DNA of 64,000 nucleotides from Deltaproteobacteria bacterium (GTDB taxonomy: Bacteria; Desulfobacterota; Desulfomonilia; UBA1062). The stretch spans positions 100,425 to 164,424 of the forward strand of contig JAKPDW010000004.1 of NCBI GenBank assembly GCA_029552245.1, read 5' to 3'. Positions 8,963-17,631 of the stretch are shown here, one piece after another (the stretch's first letter is position 1; every line of letters starts with the position of its first letter). The notes below the pieces were generated by a model, which was not told the DNA's origin, did no database searches, and saw nothing but the letters and a program-made list of their open reading frames with translations. The position numbers were made by a program, and so were the translations under genes.

Positions 8963-10072
8963 GTCCGACAGGAGGTAGATCAGTCCCTCGGTACTGGCTA
9001 CCGACTTGACGATCCGGACCGACTCGAGCCCCTCGACAGCCGTCCAGTTCGACCCGTCCCAGCGGTATTTCCCGCACCAGACGCCCCCGGAGATATCCTC
9101 GTCGAGGCTGTCCACGACAACGCCGGGCTGTGAGGACAGGGCCACGGCGTTTCTGAACACCTTGCCCCCCGAGACGGACCAGACGACGGTGCCCTCTGCC
9201 CCCCCGGCGGCGAGCACGGCGGTGGCCTTTTGGGTGGTGATCGGTACCGTGCCTCCGTCGAGCCTATAAATGCCGTTTTCGGTTGCGGCATACACGTAGT
9301 CCGGCCCCTCGGAGAGACCGTAGACCTTCACGGGGATGTATGCGGTCCAGTGGCCGCTCTCCAGGTTGAAGTAGGAGAGGTAGGAATCCGAGCCCACCCA
9401 GAGGACCGACGGGTTCAAGACGTCTACGGCGAGCGCGCGGATGACGTCGAAGGCCCCGCACGTGTTGCAGGAGAGCGTCGATGCGGCTTCAGAGGTGAGC
9501 ATCGTGATCGAGCGTGAGCCCGCGGATGCGCCCCAGATGGTATAGTAGCCTGTCGCCTCGCTCTGGCGCGCCACCATCACGGAGAAATCTTTCTCCCAGA
9601 TAGACTCGCGACTGGTCTGCGAGTTGAGGTACCTGATCTTCGCCCCACCGACAGATACCCATACCCCGCCCACGTACGAATCAGACTGCTTGGCCAGGCA
9701 GAGCGCCGAAGCCCCCTCGGGGAGGAGATCGCTCTTTAGCGAGCGCTCTTCGACCTCGAGGGTGAAGGCATGGGTGGTGGAGTTGCCGTCGCTGTCCGTC
9801 ACGACCACCCGGATCTCGTATCGCCCGGCACTGTCGGGTGCCTTCCAGTAGACGGCCTGGGGATAGTCTTGAAGCTGTTCGAAGGTCCCCCCGCTCGCCG
9901 TCCACGAGTATGTCATCGGGGGGTTGTCCGTGATCGAGTTCACCTCCATGTACACCCGCTGGCCGGTGACGGGCGTGTCGTCGGTGAGTGAGGTCTCGGT
10001 GATCTCCGGCCGGGACGTTGAGCACCCGAGGACGGACAGCAGGACAACAAGCGCACACAGTCTCTTGATCAC
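8939..10072 (-). CDS. Lipoprotein with Ig-like and beta-propeller-like repeats
   Basis: A 377-residue predicted lipoprotein. The signal is VIKRLCALVVLLSVLGC (lipobox LGC). A PKD/Ig-like domain follows (residues ~20-110: PPMTYSWTASGGTFE, GRYEIRVVVTDSDG), then a region of repeated short beta strands (GGVWVSVGGAKIRYL, PSVLWVGSDSYLSYF, EGPDYVYAATENGIY) like a two-component-type or WD-like propeller. The start is GTG 10072, preceded by GGAGGTGGAC; longer frames upstream lack a ribosome site. It shares domain style with the lipoprotein at 638-1945. The function is unknown, probably envelope binding. Confidence 0.65.
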   Translation of the reverse strand: MIKRLCALVVLLSVLGCSTSRPEITETSLTDDTPVTGQRVYMEVNSITDNPPMTYSWTASGGTFEQLQDYPQAVYWKAPDSAGRYEIRVVVTDSDGNSTTHAFTLEVEERSLKSDLLPEGASALCLAKQSDSYVGGVWVSVGGAKIRYLNSQTSRESIWEKDFSVMVARQSEATGYYTIWGASAGSRSITMLTSEAASTLSCNTCGAFDVIRALAVDVLNPSVLWVGSDSYLSYFNLESGHWTAYIPVKVYGLSEGPDYVYAATENGIYRLDGGTVPITTQKATAVLAAGGAEGTVVWSVSGGKVFRNAVALSSQPGVVVDSLDEDISGGVWCGKYRWDGSNWTAVEGLESVRIVKSVASTEGLIYLLSDSGVLYRW

Positions 10073-10161
10073 GTCCACCTCCGAGTCTTCGTCCCTGCGA
10101 GATTTACCAGATCGATGCCCGTCGCGCAACAAGCGCAGGGGCCCCGTTTGTCCGAAGCCTG

Positions 10162-10190
10162 TTGAAGTCGAGCTTTCGACCTGTTATGAT
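10162..10190 (+). promoter_or_regulatory. Promoter of the hydantoinase-type gene
   Basis: TTGAAG (10162-10167), 17-bp spacer, TATGAT (10185-10190). The spacer contains the dyad GTCGA..TCGAC (10167-10180), a possible operator. Because the longest open frame would begin inside the -35 box, this promoter argues for a start further downstream. Confidence 0.5.
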
Positions 10191-10269
10191 CGCGAAGAGC
10201 GACACGATGCGCCGCCCTTTCGGGTGTCCGCCGATTCCGTGCGGCCCGAGGCGCGGCGGGGAGCCGAGC

Positions 10270-11928
10270 GTGATCCTGGGAATCGATGTAGGAGGAACCC
10301 ACACCGATGCCGTCTGCATAGAGGACGGCAGGATCCGATCCTACGCAAAGACGCTCACGGGTGACGACCTCGTCGCCTCGGTGGTAGACGCCATAGAGAG
10401 GCTGGATGCGGCCTGCCCGAAGGTCAAGAGGGTGGTGCTCTCGACCACCCTGTCGACGAACGTCATCGTGGAGGGAAAGCACCCGCCCACGGGCGTGGTC
10501 TGCTCGGCCGGTCCGGGCATCGATCCCGGGACGTTCTCCGTGGGGACATGCTTCCGCCACGTGGCAGGGGCCATGGATCACCGGGGCAGGGAGTACATCC
10601 CCATCGATCCCGCCGAGGTGATGGATGCCGCCTCCACCCTCGAGCGTGCGGGGTGCCAGGGTGTGGCGATCGTTTCCAAGTTCTCCGTGAGGAACCCGGC
10701 GCACGAGGATGCGATAGCATCCCTGGTCGGCAGCCGCTTCAGGCACGTCTGCCTCGGCCATACGCTGTCGGGCGCGCTCAACTTCCCGAGACGCATCAAC
10801 ACGACCTACCTCAACGCCGCGGTGATGCCCGTACAGGAACGGTTCATCTCCGCCGTGGCCTCGGCGGTCGAGAGGCTGGGCATACAAGCCCCGCTGTACT
10901 TCCTCAAGGCGGACGGCGGCACCTACACCCAGGACGCGGCGAGGCGGTTCCCCGTCGAGACGATCCTTTCCGGGCCTGCAGCGAGCGTCATGGGCGCTCT
11001 CGCGCTCGCACCCTCCAGAGACGCCTCCGTCCTGGTCATCGACATAGGCGGGACGACCACGGACATAGGTGTCCTCGTAGGCGGCCTACCCCTCCTGGAT
11101 ACCTGGGGCGTGGCCATCGGGGGTCTCAAGACGCTCGTCAGGGGGCTCAAGGTGATCTCGATAGGCGTCGGCGGTGACTCGTGCATATCGGTCGAGGACG
11201 ACGGCACGATCGCCGTCGGCCCGAGGAGGGACGGGATGCCCGCGTGCATGGGCGGACCCTCCGCCACCCCCATGGACGCCCTCGTGATACTCGGCGAGTA
11301 CGCGGGGGATACCGCTCGTGCGCTCGATGCGGTCCGGGCGCTCGCGCTCAAGGCAGGGATGGACATCGAACCCTTCTGCCGGAAGGTGATCGGCGTGATG
11401 GTCGATGCCGTGCACGGCGCCGCAAAGGCGTTCATGGAGGAGATCAACGCCCATCCCGTGTACACGATCTACGAGATGCTCCACCCGCACGTGGTGAAAC
11501 CCGAAGGGGTCGTCCTGGTCGGCGGCCCTGCCGCGTTGCTCGCTGAATACGTCTCCAGGTCGTTCGGCCTGCCGTGCCACGTGCCCGAGCACGCCGGCGT
11601 CGCCAACGCCCTGGGCGCCGCGCTCTCGCGGACCACCGCGCAGATAACGCTCCACGCGGATACCGAGCTCGGCGTCCTGTTCTGTCCCGAGCTCGGGTTC
11701 AAGGCCGCGGCTCCGAGGTCCATGACCCTGGAGGATCTCAGGCACGAGGGACTGCGCCTCCTGAGGGAGAACGCCTCGTACCTCGGCCTCGAAGACTCGG
11801 CCGAGGCCCAGGTCATCCAGCAGCAGGCATTCACCATGGTCAGGGGGTTCTCCACCGTGGGGGCGAACATGAGGGTCAGGGTGCAGAACACGCCGGGTAT
11901 CATAGATTCGTGGGGTGGCCTCGGATGA
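10270..11928 (+). CDS. Hydantoinase/oxoprolinase-family ATPase
   Basis: A 552-residue member of the HyuA/oxoprolinase A family, which uses ATP to open or carboxylate lactam, hydantoin or ketone substrates. The N-terminal ASKHA phosphate loop is seen in ILGIDVGGTHTDAV, a second phosphate loop in VLVIDIGGTTTDIGV, and the adenosine motif in VLVGGPAALLA. GTG 10270 is preferred as start because the promoter lies at 10162-10190 and homology begins with VILGIDVGG. No HyuB-like partner is present, which is unusual for hydantoinases. Instead the gene overlaps a histone-deacetylase-fold gene by ATGA, so the two probably act on the same amide substrate. That substrate cannot be named. Confidence 0.8.
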   Translation: MILGIDVGGTHTDAVCIEDGRIRSYAKTLTGDDLVASVVDAIERLDAACPKVKRVVLSTTLSTNVIVEGKHPPTGVVCSAGPGIDPGTFSVGTCFRHVAGAMDHRGREYIPIDPAEVMDAASTLERAGCQGVAIVSKFSVRNPAHEDAIASLVGSRFRHVCLGHTLSGALNFPRRINTTYLNAAVMPVQERFISAVASAVERLGIQAPLYFLKADGGTYTQDAARRFPVETILSGPAASVMGALALAPSRDASVLVIDIGGTTTDIGVLVGGLPLLDTWGVAIGGLKTLVRGLKVISIGVGGDSCISVEDDGTIAVGPRRDGMPACMGGPSATPMDALVILGEYAGDTARALDAVRALALKAGMDIEPFCRKVIGVMVDAVHGAAKAFMEEINAHPVYTIYEMLHPHVVKPEGVVLVGGPAALLAEYVSRSFGLPCHVPEHAGVANALGAALSRTTAQITLHADTELGVLFCPELGFKAAAPRSMTLEDLRHEGLRLLRENASYLGLEDSAEAQVIQQQAFTMVRGFSTVGANMRVRVQNTPGIIDSWGGLG

Positions 11929-13229
11929 AGGCGAAGAGGCGCACAGGGCTCATCTTTTTCCCTGCGTACGACTGGGAGATATCTCCCACCCACCCTGAGC
12001 GGAAGGAGCGCCTTCTCTACACGCAGGACCAGGTCCTCGAGGAAGGCGTTCTCGATATCGAGGGCGTCTACGAGTTCAAGGCCGGCGTGGCCTCGGAGCA
12101 AGACATCTCGAGGGTGCACTTCTGCGTGCCTGACGTGCCGAGCAGGATCACGGCTTCCCACAACATCTCGGCGGGCGGATGCATCGAAGCCGCACGGCTC
12201 GTGCTCGACGGGGTGGTCGACAACGCGTTCGCACTGGTGAGGCCGCCCGGGCATCATGCCATGCGGGTGGTGCAGGGTGCGCGCGGGTTCTGCAACATCA
12301 ACATCGAGGCGGTGATGCTGGAGTGGGTTCGCACCCATTACCCCGGCGTGAAGAAGATCGCGGTCGTGGACACCGACTGCCACCACGGCGACGGAACCCA
12401 GGACATATACTGGCACGACCCCGACGTTCTCTACATCTCCATCCACCAGGACGGCAGGACCCTCTACCCTGGCTCGGGATTCCCGTCCGAGTTCGGAGGC
12501 CCCAAGGCCGCAGGCTACACCATCAACATCCCCCTGCCGCCTTTGACCGGCGACGAGGGCATCCTCTGGGCCGTCGAGCACGTGGTGCTCCCCGTGCTGG
12601 AAGACTTCGGGCCCGACCTCGTGATAAACTCGGCCGGCCAAGACAACCACTTCACGGACCCCATCACGAACATGTCGTTTTCCGCCCTCGGCTACGCCCG
12701 CCTCAACGAGCTCCTCAAGCCGCACGTGTGCGTGCTCGAGGGAGGGTACTCCATCGAGGGGGCCCTGCCGTACGTGAACACGGGCATCATCCTGGCGCTG
12801 GCGGGCCTGGACTACTCGTACGTCAGGGAGCCGGACTACGACCCCGAGCGCGTCAGGCAGGACCCGAGGGTGACCGAGTACATACAGCGTCTCTGCGAGC
12901 AGATCTATGACATGTGGCGGAACCGCTCGGCCCTCGCGCCGGAGCCGAGGCCCTTCTACGAGAGGTCGAGGAGCATCTTCTACGACACCGATTCCATCAC
13001 CGAGCGACAGCACGAGACCCTTGCTTATTGCACGGCGTGTAACGGCGCGCTCAGGATAGACTCGCGCGCCTCCACGGGCTACAGGATCCTCGCCGTGCAC
13101 CTGCCCAGGGGTGCGTGCAGCGCGTGCCGCAGCCAGGCACGCGAGTGGTTCGATCACCCGGGCGGGCCGTATTATGCCGTGTACCTCCAGGATCTCGACG
13201 CGGACGAGTTTACCGTGAAGATCATGTGA
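11925..13229 (+). CDS. Histone-deacetylase-fold amidohydrolase with C-terminal zinc ribbon
   Basis: A 434-residue zinc amidohydrolase of the class II HDAC / acetylpolyamine amidohydrolase superfamily. It has RPPGHHA (106-112), the metal site DTDCHHGDGTQ (149-159; D151 and H153 as ligands) and a third aspartate in SAGQDNHFTDP. The active-site loop GGY is present. After the catalytic domain there is a tail of about 80 residues with two CxxC pairs (YCTACNG and CSACRSQ), which looks like an added zinc ribbon. Bacterial members deacetylate polyamines or other acyl-amines. A polyamine pathway exists at 47-52 kb, but the closer link is the overlapping oxoprolinase-type gene. Confidence 0.82.
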   Translation: MKAKRRTGLIFFPAYDWEISPTHPERKERLLYTQDQVLEEGVLDIEGVYEFKAGVASEQDISRVHFCVPDVPSRITASHNISAGGCIEAARLVLDGVVDNAFALVRPPGHHAMRVVQGARGFCNINIEAVMLEWVRTHYPGVKKIAVVDTDCHHGDGTQDIYWHDPDVLYISIHQDGRTLYPGSGFPSEFGGPKAAGYTINIPLPPLTGDEGILWAVEHVVLPVLEDFGPDLVINSAGQDNHFTDPITNMSFSALGYARLNELLKPHVCVLEGGYSIEGALPYVNTGIILALAGLDYSYVREPDYDPERVRQDPRVTEYIQRLCEQIYDMWRNRSALAPEPRPFYERSRSIFYDTDSITERQHETLAYCTACNGALRIDSRASTGYRILAVHLPRGACSACRSQAREWFDHPGGPYYAVYLQDLDADEFTVKIM

Positions 13230-13396
13230 CGAGGGAAGGCATGCCGCTCTTGAGCCGCTGTGGCGCCTGTCGCGCTCACGGATCCCGTCTCGTGGGCTTC
13301 CTTATTTAAGTATTGTGTACATGGGAAACACCCGCGAACGACTGGGGGTGCCCCGGACGTCTCGCGCAGGCTCGCCGGTGCAAACCCTCGGGGACG

Positions 13397-13513
13397 ACTT
13401 CCCTGAGAGAGGAGGCGGAGCAGGCCGACGCCATGGCCCGGTACGGGACTGCGGTGGTCATGGGAAAGGGAGGGGTGGGGGAGCGCACGTCCAAGGCGCT
13501 CGTCGAGCACGGG
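13397..13513 (+). pseudogene. Fragment of a fumarase beta-subunit gene
   Basis: A 39-residue stretch in frame with 13403 (TSLREE...ALVEHG) matches residues 79-117 of the intact beta subunit at 14554-15150 at 28 of 39 positions. At DNA level, 13457-13514 and the complement of 14799-14856 agree at about 55 of 58 bases, making an inverted repeat around the SDR gene. Neither the start nor the rest of the gene is present. It is a relic or partial duplication, not a working gene. Confidence 0.75.
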
Positions 13514-13659
13514 AACCGCTACCCTGCGGGTGATGCCCCGGCCTGCCGTGGATATGTGTTCCCGGGCTCGTGGAACCGCTCCGTCCATAGGGATTGGTGC
13601 AGACCCTTCTGGACAACGCCCGTGGGGGTCGCCCCGGCCCCCGGGAATCCGTGTCCAGG

Positions 13660-13694
13660 GGCTCGAGGAACCGTTCCATAAGGTTCCCCGAGCC
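13660..13694 (-). terminator. Hairpin downstream of the fumarase-SDR operon
   Basis: Imperfect 13-bp stem (GGCTCGAGGAACC / GGTTCCCCGAGCC) with a 9-nt loop, about 40 bp past the SDR stop codon. No T-run follows. Confidence 0.5.
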
Positions 13695-13733
13695 TTGTTG
13701 TGAAGGGTGTTTCCCCGATAAGGAGGCGTTTGG

Positions 13734-14519
13734 CTACTTCGCGGCCATTCCCCCGTCGAGCGGGATCACGGCGCCGGTCATGAAGTCGGACGCCTTTGAC
13801 GCCAGGAATACGGCCAGTCCCTTGATGTGTTCTTCCTCGCCGTACTTCAGGAGGGGGATCTGTGCGATCGTGAGATCCAGGATAGGCTTCATGTCGGGCT
13901 TGAAGATGTACTCCATCATGTCGGTCCTGAAGAAGCCCGGTGCGATGCAGTTCACCATGATGTTGTACCGGGCGAGCTTCACCGCGAGGTTCTTCGTGAG
14001 GACCTCGATCGCGGCCTTGGAGGGGTTGTATGCGACAGCCGGGTGCCCTTCCTCGATCGAGCCCCGCGAACCGAATATGGAGGAGATGTTGATGACCTTG
14101 CCGCCGCCCTTTTCCTTCATGATGTTCGCGACCTTCTGCGTGAGGATCCACACCCCCCTCACGTTCACCGCGAAGATCTTGTCCCACTTGTCGAGTGGGT
14201 ACTCGAGGGTGGGGGCGCCCCAGGTGATGCCGGCGTTGTTCACGAGGATGTCTATGGTGCCGAAGGTCTTCATGGTTGCATCCACCAGGTTCTGGATGTC
14301 TTCCTCGACGGCCGTGTCGCACTTGACGGCAAGGGTCTTCACGCCGAGGCTTGCAAGCTCGGATGCCGCCTTTTCGCAGTTGGCGACCTTCCGGGACGCA
14401 AGCACCACGTCCGAGCCCGCCTCGGCCAAGCCCTGGGCGATGAATCTCCCGAGGCCCCTTCCTCCACCGGTGACCACGGCCACCTTGCCCTTCAGGTCGA
14501 ACATCTCTTTCACGTTCAT
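13734..14519 (-). CDS. Short-chain dehydrogenase/reductase (SDR)
   Basis: A 261-residue classical SDR. It has the NAD(P) site VTGGGRGLGRFIAQGLAEAG, NNAGITW, the catalytic serine in INISSIFGSRGS, and a downstream lysine (NPSKAAIEVL). In this copy the usual YxxxK motif reads YNPSK, so tyrosine and lysine are both kept. An arginine in the second strand (VLASRK) hints at NADP(H). The start at 14519 is preferred because GGAGGG lies 7 nt upstream; the previous ATG is only 1 nt from it. It is third in the fumarase operon, but its substrate is not clear. Confidence 0.9.
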   Translation of the reverse strand: MNVKEMFDLKGKVAVVTGGGRGLGRFIAQGLAEAGSDVVLASRKVANCEKAASELASLGVKTLAVKCDTAVEEDIQNLVDATMKTFGTIDILVNNAGITWGAPTLEYPLDKWDKIFAVNVRGVWILTQKVANIMKEKGGGKVINISSIFGSRGSIEEGHPAVAYNPSKAAIEVLTKNLAVKLARYNIMVNCIAPGFFRTDMMEYIFKPDMKPILDLTIAQIPLLKYGEEEHIKGLAVFLASKASDFMTGAVIPLDGGMAAK

Positions 14520-14553
14520 CTGCATACCCTCCTTGTTGATGGTGTTGTCCCTC

Positions 14554-15150
14554 TCAGGTGCGAGGGGGTGTGAGCGTGCTCTCGAGCACCCTCTTGAGCA
14601 TCGACGCCGACCTGTCGAGGATGTGCCGGTGCAGCGAGGCGCCCTTGCCGTCCATGGTGACGAGGGCCGGCAAGTCCCTCACGCAGAGCACCCACATGGC
14701 CTCGGGCCGGCCGAACTCCTCGAGGTACACCCCCTCGACGCGCTCGATGCACGATGCGAGGTAGACGGCTGCGCCGCCTGTCGCGTGGAGGTAGGGGATC
14801 CCGTGCTCGACGAGCGCCTTCGACGTGCGTTCCCCCATCCCTCCCTTTCCCATGACGGCCCCCGGCTTGAACCGGGCTATGACGTCCGCCTGGTACGGCT
14901 CCTCTCTCATGGAAGTGGTTGGCCCTGCTGCGACGACCCTGTGAGAGCCTGCATCCCCGACGACGATGGGGCCGCAGTGATAGAGCACCATGCCTGTCAA
15001 GTCCAAGGGGGACTCGCCTCCTGAGGCCAGGTACCTGTGCACCTGGTCTCGGCCGGTCACGATCCTCCCTGAGACGAGCACGGTGTCGCCCACGGCGAGC
15101 GACGCGGCTGTCTCAGGGTCCATGGGCGAGCGTATGCGCCTCAGAGCCAT
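14554..15150 (-). CDS. Fumarate hydratase class I (tartrate-dehydratase type), beta subunit
   Basis: A 198-residue C-terminal-type subunit of the oxygen-sensitive [4Fe-4S] fumarase/L(+)-tartrate dehydratase family. It interconverts fumarate and malate, or dehydrates a related hydroxy acid. LYHCGPIV, GPTTSMREEPY and VMGKGGMGERT are family motifs, the last being the substrate-binding loop. The ATG overlaps the end of the alpha-subunit gene by 3 bases beyond its stop, which indicates translational coupling. Splitting into alpha and beta is typical of strict anaerobes. The substrate cannot be decided from sequence, but fumarate is most likely given aspartase in the same window. Confidence 0.9.
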   Translation of the reverse strand: MALRRIRSPMDPETAASLAVGDTVLVSGRIVTGRDQVHRYLASGGESPLDLTGMVLYHCGPIVVGDAGSHRVVAAGPTTSMREEPYQADVIARFKPGAVMGKGGMGERTSKALVEHGIPYLHATGGAAVYLASCIERVEGVYLEEFGRPEAMWVLCVRDLPALVTMDGKGASLHRHILDRSASMLKRVLESTLTPPRT

Positions 15151-16028
15151 CTCGCGACGCCCCCTGTCTCGTCGAGTTCCACGCTGTACCTCCTCGTCGC
15201 CCAGCACGAGTAGCTCACGGTGACGAAGAAACTGGCCGGGTGCCTCCCTGCGGCGTTCAGCGCGCAACCGAGGAGGGTCGTGTTGCCGCCCAGGCCCATG
15301 GGCCCTATGCCCAGCATGTTCGCCTCTTCGGTGATCACGGACTCGAGTCTCGCCAGGTCCACGTCGGGGTTTGCCTCGCCGAGCTTCCTGAAGAGGCCTT
15401 TCTTTGCCACGAGATAGCCGGACGCGCGGTCGCCCCCTATGCAAACGCTGATGAAGCCAGGCGCGCACCCTCTCCCCTGGGCCTTGAAGACCGCATCCAG
15501 CACGCACCTCCTCACGCCTTCGAGGTCCCTGCCTGCCCGAAGCTCGTCGCATGGGAGGCTGTACTGGGTGCTCACGTTCTCGGACCCCCCTCCCTTGAGC
15601 ATGAAATCCACTCTGATGGGGCCTTCGGAGGGCTCGTAGTGGACCTGGGGGACGTGCGGCCCGGTGTTGTCCCCGGAGTTGGACCCGTTGACCGGGTCCA
15701 CGCAGTTCTGTCTCAAGACGCCCTCAATGGTGAGGGTCTTCAAGGCGGAGACGAGCGCTCTCGTGATCTCGGCCGTGTCGACGGCCTGGGGCGCCCGGAC
15801 GACCGCGAACGGCACGCCCGTGTCCTGGCAGATGGGCAGGCGGTTTGCACGCGAAAGCTCCGCGCTCTTGAGGATGATGTCGAGGGTGTTTGCGGCCGTG
15901 GAATGAACGGGTTCCCTCTCCCTGGCCTTCTCGAGCGCGCAAGTTACGTCTTCGGGCAGCTCGGTGCTCGTGCGCATCATGAGTTCGTACATGCTCCTGC
16001 CCAGCTTCGAGCTGTCCATGGGGATCAT
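15141..16028 (-). CDS. Fumarate hydratase class I (tartrate-dehydratase type), alpha subunit
   Basis: A 295-residue N-terminal-type subunit that binds the [4Fe-4S] cluster. Cysteines in LPICQDTG, RQNCVDPVN and GRGCAPGF fit the three ligands. The conserved NSGDNTGPHVP and GIGPMGLGG motifs are present. First gene of the alpha-beta-SDR operon. Two close ATGs (16028 and 16019) are possible and no strong ribosome site separates them. With the aspartase at 26232 it would connect aspartate, fumarate and malate. Confidence 0.9.
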   Translation of the reverse strand: MIPMDSSKLGRSMYELMMRTSTELPEDVTCALEKAREREPVHSTAANTLDIILKSAELSRANRLPICQDTGVPFAVVRAPQAVDTAEITRALVSALKTLTIEGVLRQNCVDPVNGSNSGDNTGPHVPQVHYEPSEGPIRVDFMLKGGGSENVSTQYSLPCDELRAGRDLEGVRRCVLDAVFKAQGRGCAPGFISVCIGGDRASGYLVAKKGLFRKLGEANPDVDLARLESVITEEANMLGIGPMGLGGNTTLLGCALNAAGRHPASFFVTVSYSCWATRRYSVELDETGGVARWL

Positions 16029-16367
16029 ATACCATACCGACTCCTGGCAGGCCAGCGCCTCTGGTGTCCACTCCCCCCGTGGTCTCGAGCGGCTCCAGCC
16101 AACGGTCAAGGGACATGGCCTTCCGAGAGGGCGGGCAAATCCTTGAACAAGGGTGCATCGACCGTGGGCGCAGGTCGCAAGGTCGTCACGCCTTAGGCCG
16201 ACCGGCAGGCCGTGCACGGTATCCGGGCCGTAGAGGTGCGCAGCGCACCCCTGGGGACGGGAGGGTGTCCTCGAGCATGGCGGCCTGCGGGTTTTCTTGC
16301 CTGTCCTTGTGCTTGCCTCGGCTTGCCACCTCAGGGACGATCGGCTCGGGCATGGCGGCCTACGGGC
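16029..16367. other. Intergenic region with imperfect direct repeat and perfect palindrome
   Basis: No gene is seen. GCATGGCGGCCT begins related 33-bp units at 16275 and 16350 (75 bp apart). A 15-bp palindrome with one central base (GGTGCGCAGCGCACC) lies at 16235-16249. Their meaning is unknown. Confidence 0.4.
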
Positions 16368-17033
16368 TTACGTGCCTTTCCTGACGGCTGTTGCCGGGTT
16401 CGAGGTCGTTGATCGTGCGGCGGGCTGGGCGCCGTGCTCCGGACGGCCCTGGATCGCCTCTTGGACACTGCCCGCGGTAAAGGTCTTCATGTCGTGAGGG
16501 GTGTTGATGTTGGCGAACATGGTGGAGGGGTCGCCGTAGAGCCTGATGGTCTCCTCGGTGACGAAGAGGGTGTTGGCCTGTTGGGCAAGGGCGTAGATGC
16601 TCCGCTGCCCGGCCTCGAGAAGCCGTTCAATGGCTTGCAGCAAGGTCTTCCGGTAGACCGCGTGCAGTGGCTCTCTGCCCTGGGACCACACGGGCATGAC
16701 GATCTCGTACCCCTCGGAAAGGGCCGCGATATGGGAGATGAAGGCGGCGTCCAGGTTCGGCATGTCAGCGGCGCAGACGAAGCACCGGTCGCTTCGTGCG
16801 GCCGTCAGGGCGGTGTAGATGCCGCCAAGCGGACCCAGCCCCGGGCGTATGTCCTGGACGACGGTATACCCCTCGAGGCCGGGCCGTGCATGTCCCACCA
16901 GGATGACCTCGTCGAAGACGGTCTGCAGGACATGCACGACGTGTTCGACGAGCATCAGCCCGTTGAGCCTCGAAAGGACCTTGTCCGTGCCGAACCTCTT
17001 CGATTGTCCGCCAATGAGCACAGCGCCGGTCAT
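16368..17033 (-). CDS. mobA: Molybdenum cofactor guanylyltransferase
   Basis: A 221-residue MobA-like protein that joins GMP to molybdopterin to give the guanine dinucleotide cofactor used by formate dehydrogenase. The nucleotide loop is GGQSKRFGTDK (8-18), a variant of the usual GG-S-RMG-DK. CAADMPNLD holds the metal-binding aspartate. The start at 17033 gives the family-typical N terminus (MTGAVLIGG); an upstream ATG at 17063 adds ten residues. Its position before the hydrogenase/formate-dehydrogenase region on the opposite strand suggests a supporting role for fdhA. Confidence 0.85.
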   Translation of the reverse strand: MTGAVLIGGQSKRFGTDKVLSRLNGLMLVEHVVHVLQTVFDEVILVGHARPGLEGYTVVQDIRPGLGPLGGIYTALTAARSDRCFVCAADMPNLDAAFISHIAALSEGYEIVMPVWSQGREPLHAVYRKTLLQAIERLLEAGQRSIYALAQQANTLFVTEETIRLYGDPSTMFANINTPHDMKTFTAGSVQEAIQGRPEHGAQPAARSTTSNPATAVRKGT

Positions 17034-17631
17034 GGTAAGAGCTTGTAGATTGTATCGGTGCAAGAGTCAATCGATCTCGGCATCGTCGTTCTGCCGCCCT
17101 ACCTGCCACGGTTCATACTGTGTACCGGGAAATCCCCCGTACCCGCTCGAGCGCCACCAACCCGGCTCGGTGTGCGTAACCGGGAAGGGACACAAGACAT
17201 CATGCAGGGAAGCAGTACAAGGGCTGGATCACGCCTCGAAGGAACTCGAAGGAACATGCAGGGGTTCTCGAGCGAAGAGGCTCGGGCGACGGTCCCGCCG
17301 GAGGTCCTCGTACACCGTTGGCACCCATGCCCTTTATCCTGCCCGTTCTCCTGGACACATGCCTGCCGACGACCTTCTCTATAGGAAAAGAACGATCATT
17401 TTTCCGTATATGATTGGGCGAAGCATCACGTGTTCAATGCACGATGAAGGATGATCCTTGCCGCATCGAGGAACAGGCGATACCCTATTTTCTTGCTTCT
17501 TTCGACATCGCGAACTGAATCATGAACCACCATTCAGTTGACCCTTGAAGCGGGCCTTGAAGCATGATAAGGAAAGAGAGCCGTAAGGCATGTCGCACCA
17601 ACTCGAAAGACTACGCGATAGGGGGTTGACC
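17034..17631. other. Region upstream of the hydrogenase operon
   Basis: About 600 bp with no recognisable gene. The last 230 bp are AT-richer, as expected for a promoter region. A TTGACC at 17538-17543 is a candidate -35, but no convincing -10 is found at standard distance, so the operon may use another sigma factor or an activator. No Rex- or FNR-like palindrome was found by eye. Confidence 0.4.

Larger units (their letters stand above)
13230..13733. other. Intergenic region with gene relic and hairpin
   Basis: Apart from the fumarase fragment (13397-13513) and the hairpin at 13660-13694, nothing is recognised. Confidence 0.5.

Noticed and set aside
13313..13681. 122-residue open frame as a functional gene
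   Set aside because: Only its middle matches fumarase beta; both ends are unrelated and there is no ribosome site, so it is treated as a relic.
16388..16420. tRNA-like GGTTCGA sequence
   Set aside because: No cloverleaf stems around it, and it lies within the mobA gene.
17395..17589. Rex- or FNR-type operator before the hydrogenase operon
   Set aside because: No TTGTGA-N8-TCACAA or TTGAT-N4-ATCAA palindrome was found in the region by eye.
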